Source: an uncultured Oscillospiraceae bacterium (GTDB taxonomy: Bacteria > Bacillota > Clostridia > Oscillospirales > Oscillospiraceae). Taken from it: a stretch of DNA of 10,053 bases. The stretch covers positions 1 to 10,053 of the forward strand of contig CALWWS010000099.1 of NCBI GenBank assembly GCA_944385305.1. Reading direction: 5' to 3'. Numbering within the stretch: the first letter of the stretch is position 1; each line of letters starts with the position of its first letter. The notes beneath the pieces are model-generated. The model saw only the letters and a program-made list of their open reading frames with translations, was not told the DNA's origin and ran no database searches. Shown in pieces: positions 1-6,043 of this stretch. The position numbers were made by a program, and so were the translations under genes.

Positions 1-106
1 CGACGGCCAGGACTGGTTCGGCGTGGGCATCTCCCACAACATCAACCTGGCCCCCCTCAAGGGCATCCTCTCCGCCATCAACCGGGCGGTGCGGCACAAC
101 GCCTGA
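1..106 (+). CDS. 3' end of a LeuA/CimA-family acyltransferase (tentative), partial
   Basis: Only the last 34 codons are present, reading from base 2 to a TGA at 104-106. The tail contains a glycine-valine-glycine-isoleucine-serine-His-Asn-Ile stretch followed by an amphipathic helix ending in SAINRA. This resembles the end of the C-terminal regulatory (LeuA dimer/allosteric) domain of 2-isopropylmalate and citramalate synthases, where a 'VGVS-x-NI' strand is followed by a last helix. Those enzymes condense acetyl-CoA with a 2-oxo acid in leucine or isoleucine synthesis in the cytoplasm. The strongly G/C third codon positions confirm coding. The assignment rests on a short tail and could be another member of the family, such as homocitrate synthase. 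It ends nine bases before a strong terminator and is unrelated in orientation to the rest of the window. Confidence 0.5.
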   Translation, partial: DGQDWFGVGISHNINLAPLKGILSAINRAVRHNA

Positions 107-114
107 TATATGAC

Positions 115-152
115 AAAAACCGGTGCGTTCCAGTCAGATCGCACCGGTTTTT
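115..152. terminator. bidirectional intrinsic terminator
   Basis: A perfect 13-base inverted repeat (arms 115-127 and 140-152, 12-base loop) has an A-run at its left foot and a T-run (148-153) at its right foot. It therefore reads as an intrinsic terminator from both sides. It serves the + strand gene ending at 106 and the minus-strand anti-sigma gene ending at 161. Confidence 0.9.
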
Positions 153-160
153 TGCATTTT

Positions 161-946
161 TTATTCGTGGCTGCCGTGGCCCCAGCCGTGGCCGTGGCCC
201 TGTCCAGACTGTGCGCCGCCGCTCTGGCCGCTGTCCTGACCATTTCCCTGACCGCTCCCCGGCGGGGCGCTCTCCGCCCCGGTGAGTTGGGCGATCCGCT
301 GGCGGATCTCCGCCATGGTCATCTCCTGTACCTCCTCCTCCCCCACCGTGGGATCCAGCTTTTGAAGATACAGGAAGGCCTGGTACTTGCCGAAGGAGAC
401 CCCCGCATGGCGGGCCTGCTCCACCTGGCCGGCGTCGGCGGCATAGCAGTGGACGTTCCCCATGCCCCCGGCGCAGGCGCGCACGTTCTCCAGAATCTCC
501 GCCTGGGCCGCCCCGTCCCCGCTGGCCACCGAGATGCTCAGAGGCTCCTCCCGGGCCAGGCAGTCGGCGATGGAGCCGCTGCCCAGCAGGCTGTCCACCG
601 CGTCCCGGTAGTCGAGAAAGCGCAGGCTCTGCCACCCCTCCGCCTCCTCCGTCTCCACGCCGTAGCAGGTCACCCCGATCACCCGGTCAAACCGGTTGAG
701 GGTGAGCTCCACCGAGGGGTTCATGTCCAGGCTGATGGCCGCGGCGGGGGAGAAAGACACACCCCAGCCGGTCAGACCCGCCAGTACCAGCACCAGGCAG
801 GCCAGGGCGGGGGCCCACCGGCGCAGTCCCGGGCGGCGGGCCCTCTCCCGCCGCTCCCGCTCCCCGGCCAGGAAGGCCGCGGTGCGCGCCTTGAGCTCCT
901 CCGGAGCGCGCACGCCCTCAAAGGCCCCGCGAATGCGCTCATCCAT
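161..946 (-). CDS. membrane-bound anti-sigma factor, RsgI-like
   Basis: This 261-residue protein probably binds and silences the sigma factor encoded just before it and releases it on an envelope signal. Residues 1-44 are a charged cytoplasmic segment, 45-63 form the single membrane helix, and 70-92 carry the 'ISLDMNPSVEL..NRFDRV' pattern typical of the RsgI middle domain on the outer side of the membrane. A domain to about residue 215 follows, then a Gly/Gln/Ser-rich tail ending in a His-Gly-Trp cluster (250-261) that could bind metal. I chose the ATG at 946, preceded by a GGTGAGG sequence. It overlaps the sigma gene's stop by 8 bases, so the two are translationally coupled. A GTG at 955 would add three residues. 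The tail is shorter than in cellulosomal RsgI proteins, and no carbohydrate-binding domain is seen. Confidence 0.8.
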   Translation of the reverse strand: MDERIRGAFEGVRAPEELKARTAAFLAGERERRERARRPGLRRWAPALACLVLVLAGLTGWGVSFSPAAAISLDMNPSVELTLNRFDRVIGVTCYGVETEEAEGWQSLRFLDYRDAVDSLLGSGSIADCLAREEPLSISVASGDGAAQAEILENVRACAGGMGNVHCYAADAGQVEQARHAGVSFGKYQAFLYLQKLDPTVGEEEVQEMTMAEIRQRIAQLTGAESAPPGSGQGNGQDSGQSGGAQSGQGHGHGWGHGSHE

Positions 947-1421
947 CTGCCTCACCCCCCAGCTTCTCCCGGAGCAGTCCTCTGGCCCGGGTCAGTCCGG
1001 TATACACCGTGTTCACGTTCTTCCCCAGGATTTGGGCGATCTGGGGGGCGGTATAGCCCTCGTAGTAGTGGAGATACACCATGTCCCGGTACCGCCCGGG
1101 CAGGGCCAGCACCGCCTCCAGCACCTCCCGGTGCTCTGCCGGGGGCGGGGCGGGCAGGCAGGCGGCCTCATCCAGGGGCACGGTGCTGCGGCGGAAAAGG
1201 CTGCGCAGCAGATCCCGGCAGGCGTTGATGGTCACCCGGATGAACCAGGCCTTCTCATGCTCCTCGTCGGCAAAGTCCCGCTCATGAAGGACGTACTTGA
1301 GGAACACGGTCTGGAAAATATCCTCCGTGTCCGCCTGATTCTTCAGATGTACCGTGCAGAGCCGCTGGACGGTATCCCCATACCGGGCAATGGCTCTGGC
1401 CGCCTCCTGCTCGCTGCGCAT
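939..1421 (-). CDS. ECF-type RNA polymerase sigma factor
   Basis: This 160-residue protein has the two-domain layout of an extracytoplasmic-function sigma-70 factor. Region 2 (about 11-77) includes the 'DTEDIFQTVF' core-binding motif and the 'AWFIRVTINACRD' helix that melts the -10 element. Region 4 (about 98-153) includes 'LPGRYRDMVYLHYYEGYT' and the helix-turn-helix 'APQIAQILGKNVNTVY' that contacts the -35 element. Regions 1 and 3 are absent, as usual for this class, and the length is typical. The ATG at 1421 lies 14 bases after the stop of the small secreted-protein gene, with only a weak GAGGG as ribosome site. The anti-sigma gene overlaps its end. This gene order normally means that the sigma factor transcribes its own operon; the promoter it recognises cannot be read with confidence here. 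Confidence 0.9.
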   Translation of the reverse strand: MRSEQEAARAIARYGDTVQRLCTVHLKNQADTEDIFQTVFLKYVLHERDFADEEHEKAWFIRVTINACRDLLRSLFRRSTVPLDEAACLPAPPPAEHREVLEAVLALPGRYRDMVYLHYYEGYTAPQIAQILGKNVNTVYTGLTRARGLLREKLGGEADG

Positions 1422-1435
1422 CTCAAGCCCTCATC

Positions 1436-1645
1436 TCACCGGCAGCTTCTCCAGCCGTGGCCGCCGCCGTGGCGGGCCCCTGTGCCGTCCCGGAGCGCGT
1501 AGTGGTCGCACACCCCGTCCCCGTCCGCGTCCACATAGCAATAGCCCCCGCCGCCTCCGTGGCAGCGGCCCGCCGCCAGGGCGGTGGGCACCAGAGCGGC
1601 GCATACCAGGGCGGCCGCCAGGCCGCCAATCAGAATTCGTCTCAT
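1436..1645 (-). CDS. small secreted protein with EF-hand-like loop and His/Gly tail
   Basis: This 69-residue protein has an Arg-rich start, a hydrophobic core (4-20) and an ALA cleavage site near residue 24, which together form a clear signal peptide. The mature part is about 45 residues: a Gly-run, a 'YVDADGDGVCD' loop (37-47) like the calcium-binding DxDxDG motifs of many clostridial surface proteins, three to four cysteines, and a His/Gly-rich end (58-66). The ATG at 1645 has a GGAGG at 1653-1657 with 7-base spacing. It is the first gene of the unit, 14 bases before the sigma factor gene, so it may be a regulatory ligand, a metal or calcium binder, or simply a target co-expressed with the sigma factor. 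No function is established for it. A second open frame overlapping it lacks a ribosome site and a signal peptide and was not chosen. Confidence 0.7.
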   Translation of the reverse strand: MRRILIGGLAAALVCAALVPTALAAGRCHGGGGGYCYVDADGDGVCDHYALRDGTGARHGGGHGWRSCR

Positions 1646-1652
1646 GGCAATC

Positions 1653-1657
1653 CCTCC
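1653..1657 (-). promoter_or_regulatory. ribosome binding site of the small secreted-protein gene
   Basis: GGAGG lies 7 bases before the ATG at 1645. It decides this frame over the overlapping alternative frame starting near 1629. Confidence 0.8.
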
Positions 1658-1792
1658 AAAAGATGGTGTCCGGGCCTTGACCCGTTCACCTATAACACGA
1701 TCCGGCGGGGCAAATCCATTGACCCGGCAAAAAATATTTTATCTCCCCGGCGGGCTGTGCGCAACCCCATACCCGCCCCTCCGGGCACAGCA

Positions 1793-1819
1793 CAGCCCCG
1801 GGCACACGGCCCGGGGCTG
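1793..1819 (-). terminator. GC-rich hairpin, likely terminator of the six-gene operon
   Basis: A perfect 11-base inverted repeat (arms 1793-1803 and 1809-1819, 5-base loop) lies 16 bases past the stop of the DUF4280 gene. The stem is very stable. In the minus direction no uridine run follows it, so an ordinary intrinsic terminator is not certain. In the + direction a T-run follows a few bases later, but there is no + gene to end. Its position between two minus-strand units makes termination or mRNA 3'-end protection the likely role. Confidence 0.55.
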
Positions 1820-1835
1820 CATTTCGCCTTTTTCA

Positions 1836-2216
1836 CTAGGGCACGTTGGTCTGGAACTGCCCGGGATTCACCACCGAAATCACCCCGCCCCAGGCGCACA
1901 TGAGCTTGGAGCTGTTGTTCAGCGCCGGGTAGCCTCCCAGCAGCACGGTGGGCGAGCCGGGCGTCCACACCCCCGGGATCACCGGCACGCAGGGGGCGGG
2001 GGCGAACATCACCGGCGGGGGCTTGACGGTGGCCGGATTGGACGGACAGCTGCACATGCCGAAGGGGGGGATATTCCCCATGGGCTTGCTGTCCATGATG
2101 GTGGCCGCCGGCTTGGAGGCCACCAGCACCGTGGACTGGGAGTTGACAATCAGCGTGGAGGGGGCGGCCCCGAAGCTGCACTGGAGGTTGGCCCCCATAC
2201 ACACACACATACCCAT
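1836..2216 (-). CDS. DUF4280 PAAR-like spike-tip protein
   Basis: This 126-residue protein matches the DUF4280 family along its length. It has an N-terminal Cys-containing start followed by 'MGANLQCSFG', a central 'KPMGNIPPFGMC' (44-55), then 'PCVPVIPGVWTPGS' (75-88), and finally 'LMCAWGGVISV' with GQF near the end. Cysteines at 4, 6, 13, 55, 57, 76 and 107 could bind metal. DUF4280 proteins are PAAR-like and are expected to cap the spike of contractile injection systems (T6SS and eCIS) and sharpen it for membrane piercing. The ATG at 2216 has AGGAGG at 2224-2229 with 7-base spacing; this ribosome site overlaps the stop of the preceding gene. A longer start at 2249 would lie inside that gene and has no site. 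It is the last gene of the operon. A (GT)5 run lies just after the start. Confidence 0.88.
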   Translation of the reverse strand: MGMCVCMGANLQCSFGAAPSTLIVNSQSTVLVASKPAATIMDSKPMGNIPPFGMCSCPSNPATVKPPPVMFAPAPCVPVIPGVWTPGSPTVLLGGYPALNNSSKLMCAWGGVISVVNPGQFQTNVP

Positions 2217-2223
2217 CTCGTTC

Positions 2224-2229
2224 CCTCCT
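2224..2229 (-). promoter_or_regulatory. ribosome binding site of the DUF4280 gene
   Basis: AGGAGG lies 7 bases before the ATG at 2216 and overlaps the TAG stop (2228-2230) of the upstream gene. It fixes the start at 2216 and shows translational coupling. Confidence 0.85.
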
Positions 2230-3709
2230 AAATCTCCGCCGCCACGCACCCGGCGCCCACGGCGTGCTGGAAGCAGATCACATCCAGGTTGAACCGGGCG
2301 ATCTCCTCAATCAGGGCCGCCCGGCCGCTCTCGGTCTGGGTCCACTGCTCCACCAGCTGGGACAGGTTGGAGCTCCACGTCCCGTCCGTCCCGCTCTGAA
2401 GGGCGTAGTCCGTCTGGGGGGCGGAGGTCCCCGCCTGCTCCAGGGCGGCGGCGCGCTGCTCCAGCTGCCTGGACTGGAGCTCCAGGCGGGTCAGGCTGTC
2501 CCGCACGCCGGCCTCCACCTGGCTCACCGTCTGGGAATAGGCCCCCTGGGCCTGCTGGAGGACGGCCTGCTGCTCCAGAATCTCCGGGGAGTCGGGGGCG
2601 TACTCATAGCGCAGCTGGTTGAGGGTCTGCTCCGCCCGCTCCACCTCATAGGCGGCCTGGCGGATCTCATTGCGCCCCTCCAGGGCCTGCCGGGCCGCCC
2701 GGTCGGCGGTGAGGGCGGGCAGGGCCTGGGCGGTGAGGGTGTCGGTCACCTCCAGGAAGGTGCCGATGGGGTTGCCCAGGGCGGTGTTCAGGGCGTCGGT
2801 GGCCGCCTGGAGGTCGGCCTGGGCCTCCTCCACGGCCAGCTGGGCGGAGGCCAGAGCGGCCTGTGCCGTCTCCAGGTCGGCCTGGAGGCGCTCCGTCTGG
2901 GCCGCGCCGGCTGCTTCCTCACCTGCCTGGGCCTCATCCGCCTGCTCCCCGTCCGCCTGGTTCTCATCGCTCTGCCCGGCGTCCTCCAGGCTTTCGCCGG
3001 TCTGCTCCTCCAGCGGGGCAGTCTCCGCCGGCGCGGCGCTCTGTGCGGGCGCGGTCTCCGCCGGCGCGGCGCTCTGGGCGGCCTGGAGCTGGCCGCTCAC
3101 CGTCTGGACCAGGGCCTCATAAAAGGCCGCGCTCTCCTCCCGCAGGGCCAGGATGTCCCGGCAGCGCAGGTACTCCAGCCCCAGGGCGGCCGCCTCCTCC
3201 TCCAGCTGATTGCGGCGGGCCTGGCCGTTGCCCGGGGCCTGACTCTGGGCAAAGGTGCGGCGCAGGGCGTCGTCGGCGGTGCCCACCCCGGCGGCCAGGG
3301 CGCTCTCCGCCTGGGCCAGGGTGTCGGCGGCCAGGGCGCCGCTGCTCTCATTCACCATCCAATCGGTGAGCTGGGCCAGGGTCATGGCCCCGCCCCCCGC
3401 CGAGGGGGCGGGCGTCTCCTCCACGCCGCTCTCCTCCTGGCCGGTCTGTGTCCCGAAAGCCGGCTCATCCTGCGCCTCCCCGGAGGGGGAGGGCTCCGGG
3501 TCGGGCGCGGCCTGGGCCTGCCCGTCCGGCGGGTCGGCGGGGGCGGAGGACGGGCTCTCCCCGCCGTTATACTGGGCGGCGGCCAGTCTGGCCGCCTGGG
3601 CCTGGGAGGCGGAGTTCAGGCCCCGGTTTACCAGCACCAGCCCCACCACCAGGGCGGCCGCCAGAATGGCCGCCACCACTGCCCGATCCTTCTTTTTCAC
3701 TCCGGCCAC
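2228..3709 (-). CDS. membrane-anchored coiled-coil protein of unknown function
   Basis: I do not recognise a family for this 493-residue protein. Residues 4-9 are basic and 10-28 form one strong hydrophobic helix with no obvious cleavage site, so it is probably a signal anchor with the rest outside the membrane. Residues 45-107 are a Pro/Ser/Glu/Gln linker. Residues 110-210 look helical. An 11-residue Ala/Pro/Glu-rich unit is repeated in tandem at about 212-232 (near-identical 23-base copies at 3021-3043 and 3054-3076). An acidic Gln/Glu/Ala stretch follows (233-270). Long Ala/Gln/Glu helices at 271-311 and 346-426 should form coiled coils, and the pattern recalls TolC-type helical barrels without being diagnostic. 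The GTG start at 3709 has AGGAG five bases upstream. It lies between the chaperone-like gene and the spike-tip gene, 11-15 bases from each, so a role in anchoring or docking the apparatus at the membrane is a reasonable inference. Confidence 0.75.
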   Translation of the reverse strand: MAGVKKKDRAVVAAILAAALVVGLVLVNRGLNSASQAQAARLAAAQYNGGESPSSAPADPPDGQAQAAPDPEPSPSGEAQDEPAFGTQTGQEESGVEETPAPSAGGGAMTLAQLTDWMVNESSGALAADTLAQAESALAAGVGTADDALRRTFAQSQAPGNGQARRNQLEEEAAALGLEYLRCRDILALREESAAFYEALVQTVSGQLQAAQSAAPAETAPAQSAAPAETAPLEEQTGESLEDAGQSDENQADGEQADEAQAGEEAAGAAQTERLQADLETAQAALASAQLAVEEAQADLQAATDALNTALGNPIGTFLEVTDTLTAQALPALTADRAARQALEGRNEIRQAAYEVERAEQTLNQLRYEYAPDSPEILEQQAVLQQAQGAYSQTVSQVEAGVRDSLTRLELQSRQLEQRAAALEQAGTSAPQTDYALQSGTDGTWSSNLSQLVEQWTQTESGRAALIEEIARFNLDVICFQHAVGAGCVAAEI

Positions 3710-3724
3710 CGCCTCTCCTATCTG

Positions 3725-4285
3725 TCAGTTCAGCTGTGCAAAAGCCTCGTCCACCGTCTGTCCCGCCCGCAGGGCGTCCATCACCAGCTTGACCATCTGG
3801 CAGCTCATCTCGAAGAGAAGCACATCCTCCGTGAACACGCCCTGGTCAACGGGCCGATCCAGGGGGAAGCCCTGCACCGTGCGCACCGCCGCCATCCGGG
3901 GCAGTTCCAGCTCCGGCCGGGGCTCCACCACCAGCGCCGTGCCGAAGGGCAGGGTCTGGTTCAGGCGGCTCACCCCCTCCAGCAGGGTGAGGCGATCCAC
4001 CCCGTCCAGAGAGCCGGGAAGCTCACAGTAGAATTGCAGGAACTTGGTAAACTCCGCCGTCTCGCTGTCCAGGGGCATAAAGCTGTTGGTGAGCACCCAG
4101 GGGCTGTCCTCCTCTCCCCCGTCCAGCATGGCAATCAGACTGGGCAGGGGAGCCAGCCGGCTGGCCTGTATAATCCGGCTGGGGATCTCCATGTCCTCGC
4201 AGTAGATGGACAGCGCCTCCAGGTCCTGGAGAATGGCCTGCTCGGTAAGCCGGGTATCCTCCAGCAGTTGATCCGAATACGACAT
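3725..4285 (-). CDS. YbjN/CesT-fold-like protein, possible cargo chaperone
   Basis: This 186-residue acidic protein has no signal or membrane helix and should be cytoplasmic. Three features match the alternating helix-strand pattern of YbjN-type and type III secretion chaperone (CesT/Tir chaperone) folds. First, a short helix and strand precede 'GGEEDSPWVLTNSFMPL' (56-72). Second, 'LLEGVSRLNQTLPFG' and a strand follow (101-120). Third, there is a long C-terminal helix (152-173) after 'PVDQGVFTEDV'. Members bind and keep secretion substrates soluble, or are uncharacterised bacterial proteins. The ATG at 4285 has AGGAG at 4292-4296. It is only 24 bases after the putative effector gene, the usual place for an effector's dedicated chaperone. 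The fold call comes from pattern reading alone; the chaperone role is inferred from position. Confidence 0.6.
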   Translation of the reverse strand: MSYSDQLLEDTRLTEQAILQDLEALSIYCEDMEIPSRIIQASRLAPLPSLIAMLDGGEEDSPWVLTNSFMPLDSETAEFTKFLQFYCELPGSLDGVDRLTLLEGVSRLNQTLPFGTALVVEPRPELELPRMAAVRTVQGFPLDRPVDQGVFTEDVLLFEMSCQMVKLVMDALRAGQTVDEAFAQLN

Positions 4286-4309
4286 ATTGTTCTCCTTTCC
4301 GCCCCCGGG

Positions 4310-6043
4310 CTAGCCGCCGGACTCCCGGTAGAAGCCCTGGCGCATAACGCTGACCATCTCGGGCGCGCTGTGGGCGCGCAGGAAAGCTCCCGCCACCCCC
4401 AGAGCGCCGATGCGATCATTCATCTGCTCAAACTCACCCAGCGCTCCGCCGTGCACCGCTGCCAGCTGCTCCTGGCTTGCTGTGTCGGGATTCTCGATAG
4501 AGGCCGCCTTCGTACCCGCCAGAGCCATAATCCGGTCGTACAGGACGACCGCCAGGTTGTGCCTGCGCTGGCGCTTGTTGGCGTCTGATTTATTCAGATC
4601 CGCGCCGCCCACGCCGTGGTTGCGCAGCTTCTGCCGGACAAAGGTGGCGGCAGCTTTGCCCGCATAGCCCAGGCCCACGACCGCACTGATGGAGGCTCCG
4701 ATGCCGGAGCCCAACCCGGTAGGATCCAGGCCGGCCAGGGCGGTGGCAAAATTTGTCGCGTCCTTGAAGATCAGATTGGTAATTCCCTCCCGGCGGCGCT
4801 TTTTGTTGGCCGAGGCGAGCTCCTTGAGAACATCATAGTCCTCCATATCCCGGATGGCCTTCTCCCGCTCGGCCTTCTCCTCTTTGCTCAGCGTGCTTCC
4901 GGAAGCGTTGACGCTTGCGCGCAGCGCCTGCGTCTTCTCGTCCAGGCGCATCTGCCGTTCCTTTCCGGTATCCTCGTCGGTCTTGGTACCGTAGAATCGC
5001 TTAACCTTGAACTTTTCCACCTTCTCCCGGCGGAGTCTCCCTTTCCGTCTCTGCTCCATGCCGCCCACGTCGCCTACCTGGGCGCCGAATACGCTCTTCT
5101 CCCCCTGAATCTGCGTCTTAACCTTCGCCTTCTGCTCCTGCATCTGGTTGAGATAGTGGGCGGACTTGCCCCACTGAATGGCGTCCATCACAAAGGACAT
5201 ACCGGCGTTCACTGCGCCGAACACAGCGCCCACAATGGGGATGCGCCCCATAACAGTGGTGAAGGCTCCCACCCAGGACATGGCCGTATCCAGAAGGTTT
5301 TGCACAATATCCGCAGTCTGGAAAAAGACCTCCCATTTTTCCTCCGTGGTGACCGAGCTTTCGCCCGTGCTCTGGCTCTCCTCATCCGTTCTGGCACGGT
5401 GGAAGTCCACCATCTGCTTGATGTACTTACCCGCCTGGATAATGCTCTTGACGCTCTTGGCCACTGCGCTTGCAATCGGAATGCCCTCGTTCTGCATGGT
5501 CCCGTCGCCCCAGGCTTCGTTTTTCTCGTTCAGCATGCCCCAGTTGCGCGCGTCTCCGCCGCCAGCGTAGTCCACATACCCGCTGGCTGCATCCACGCCG
5601 GGAACGCCTACATCCATTATCCCACCGCTGTACAGAGCATCCGCCCTGGCGGCCCCTCTTGCCGCCTTGTCCCGCTTGCGCTGTCCCTCGGCTTCGGGGT
5701 TGGAGCGCTGGGCGTCTGTCAGCGTCCATGCCCCGGCGCCGGCGGCTTCAATCTCCCTGGCCTTTCTGCCCACCAGGCTTTTGCGCACCTCAACCAGCTG
5801 GGTCTTCTCCTCCTCGCTCAGCGGCGGCTGAGAGGGGGCCTGGGGCGTGCGGCGCCTATGCTTATGCTTATGGTGATGATGATGGCGGCGGTTGCCGGCG
5901 TTTGCCTGCCGGGCCGGCGGAGAGCCGCTCTGCCCCGCCGGCGCACCGGCGGGCGGGCTGTGCTGCGCGTTTACGGAAGGCGCCTGACTTCTATGCTTAT
6001 GCTTGTGCTTGTGCTCCGATGTCGGATTTTGATGGCCCGGCAT
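4310..6043 (-). CDS. putative injection-system cargo with His/Lys repeats and hydrophobic segments
   Basis: This 577-residue protein matches no family I recognise. The N-terminal 75 residues are disordered, Pro/Gln-rich, and carry two His/Lys clusters (11-17, alternating H and K; 54-65, five His then KHKH and Arg). Residues 140-185 are Gly/Asp-rich. Residues 236-298 contain a long hydrophobic helical hairpin, with the strongest part at 255-290. Residues 330-420 are highly charged and probably helical. Residues 432-468 form a second Gly/Ala hydrophobic hairpin. There is no signal peptide. This layout fits a cargo that is soluble when packed and inserts in membranes, such as a pore former, but that is inference. 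The ATG at 6043 has AGGAGG at 6051-6056 and overlaps the ATPase stop as TGATG. Sampled lines of this gene have 45-60% G+C against 70-75% in neighbours, suggesting separate acquisition. Confidence 0.75.
   Translation of the reverse strand: MPGHQNPTSEHKHKHKHRSQAPSVNAQHSPPAGAPAGQSGSPPARQANAGNRRHHHHHKHKHRRRTPQAPSQPPLSEEEKTQLVEVRKSLVGRKAREIEAAGAGAWTLTDAQRSNPEAEGQRKRDKAARGAARADALYSGGIMDVGVPGVDAASGYVDYAGGGDARNWGMLNEKNEAWGDGTMQNEGIPIASAVAKSVKSIIQAGKYIKQMVDFHRARTDEESQSTGESSVTTEEKWEVFFQTADIVQNLLDTAMSWVGAFTTVMGRIPIVGAVFGAVNAGMSFVMDAIQWGKSAHYLNQMQEQKAKVKTQIQGEKSVFGAQVGDVGGMEQRRKGRLRREKVEKFKVKRFYGTKTDEDTGKERQMRLDEKTQALRASVNASGSTLSKEEKAEREKAIRDMEDYDVLKELASANKKRRREGITNLIFKDATNFATALAGLDPTGLGSGIGASISAVVGLGYAGKAAATFVRQKLRNHGVGGADLNKSDANKRQRRHNLAVVLYDRIMALAGTKAASIENPDTASQEQLAAVHGGALGEFEQMNDRIGALGVAGAFLRAHSAPEMVSVMRQGFYRESGG
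5855..5885 (-). repeat. His/Lys codon repeat, inner cluster
   Basis: A short imperfect hexamer repeat (GCTTAT/ATGGTG units on the + strand) encodes the second poly-His and KHKH cluster of the putative cargo. It is similar to the run at 5991-6016, so the two clusters may have arisen by duplication or slippage. Confidence 0.6.
5991..6016 (-). repeat. His/Lys codon repeat, N-terminal cluster
   Basis: An imperfect hexamer repeat (GCTTAT then GCTTGT on the + strand) encodes the alternating His-Lys run near the N-terminus of the putative cargo. The copies are not identical, which limits slippage. Confidence 0.6.

Noticed and set aside
1717..1745. TTGACC followed by an A/T-rich stretch on the + strand, looking like a promoter
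   Set aside because: Spacing between the -35-like and -10-like hexamers is wrong and no + gene follows. The A/T-rich stretch may belong to the leader of the minus-strand sigma unit, but I cannot place a -35/-10 pair there either.
1754..1791. Seven-base inverted repeat (GCTGTGC/GCACAGC) beside the operon-end hairpin
   Set aside because: The arms are short and the 24-base loop is long in a very GC-rich stretch, so chance pairing is likely.
3021..3076. Near-identical 23-base direct repeats 33 bases apart, considered as a CRISPR or regulatory repeat
   Set aside because: There are only two copies, in frame within a coding region, and they encode a tandem Ala/Pro/Glu-rich unit of the linker.
2228..3709. 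Identification of the coiled-coil protein as a TolC-type efflux channel
   Set aside because: The organism appears Gram-positive, the protein has a membrane anchor in place of a cleaved signal, and the resemblance is limited to Ala/Gln/Glu-rich coiled-coil composition.
2264..4588. A 774-codon open frame on the + strand
   Set aside because: It runs antisense to three genes that have ribosome sites, operon spacing and recognisable protein patterns. Its translation is Gly/Leu/Arg-rich low complexity, as expected from the reverse of GC-rich codons.
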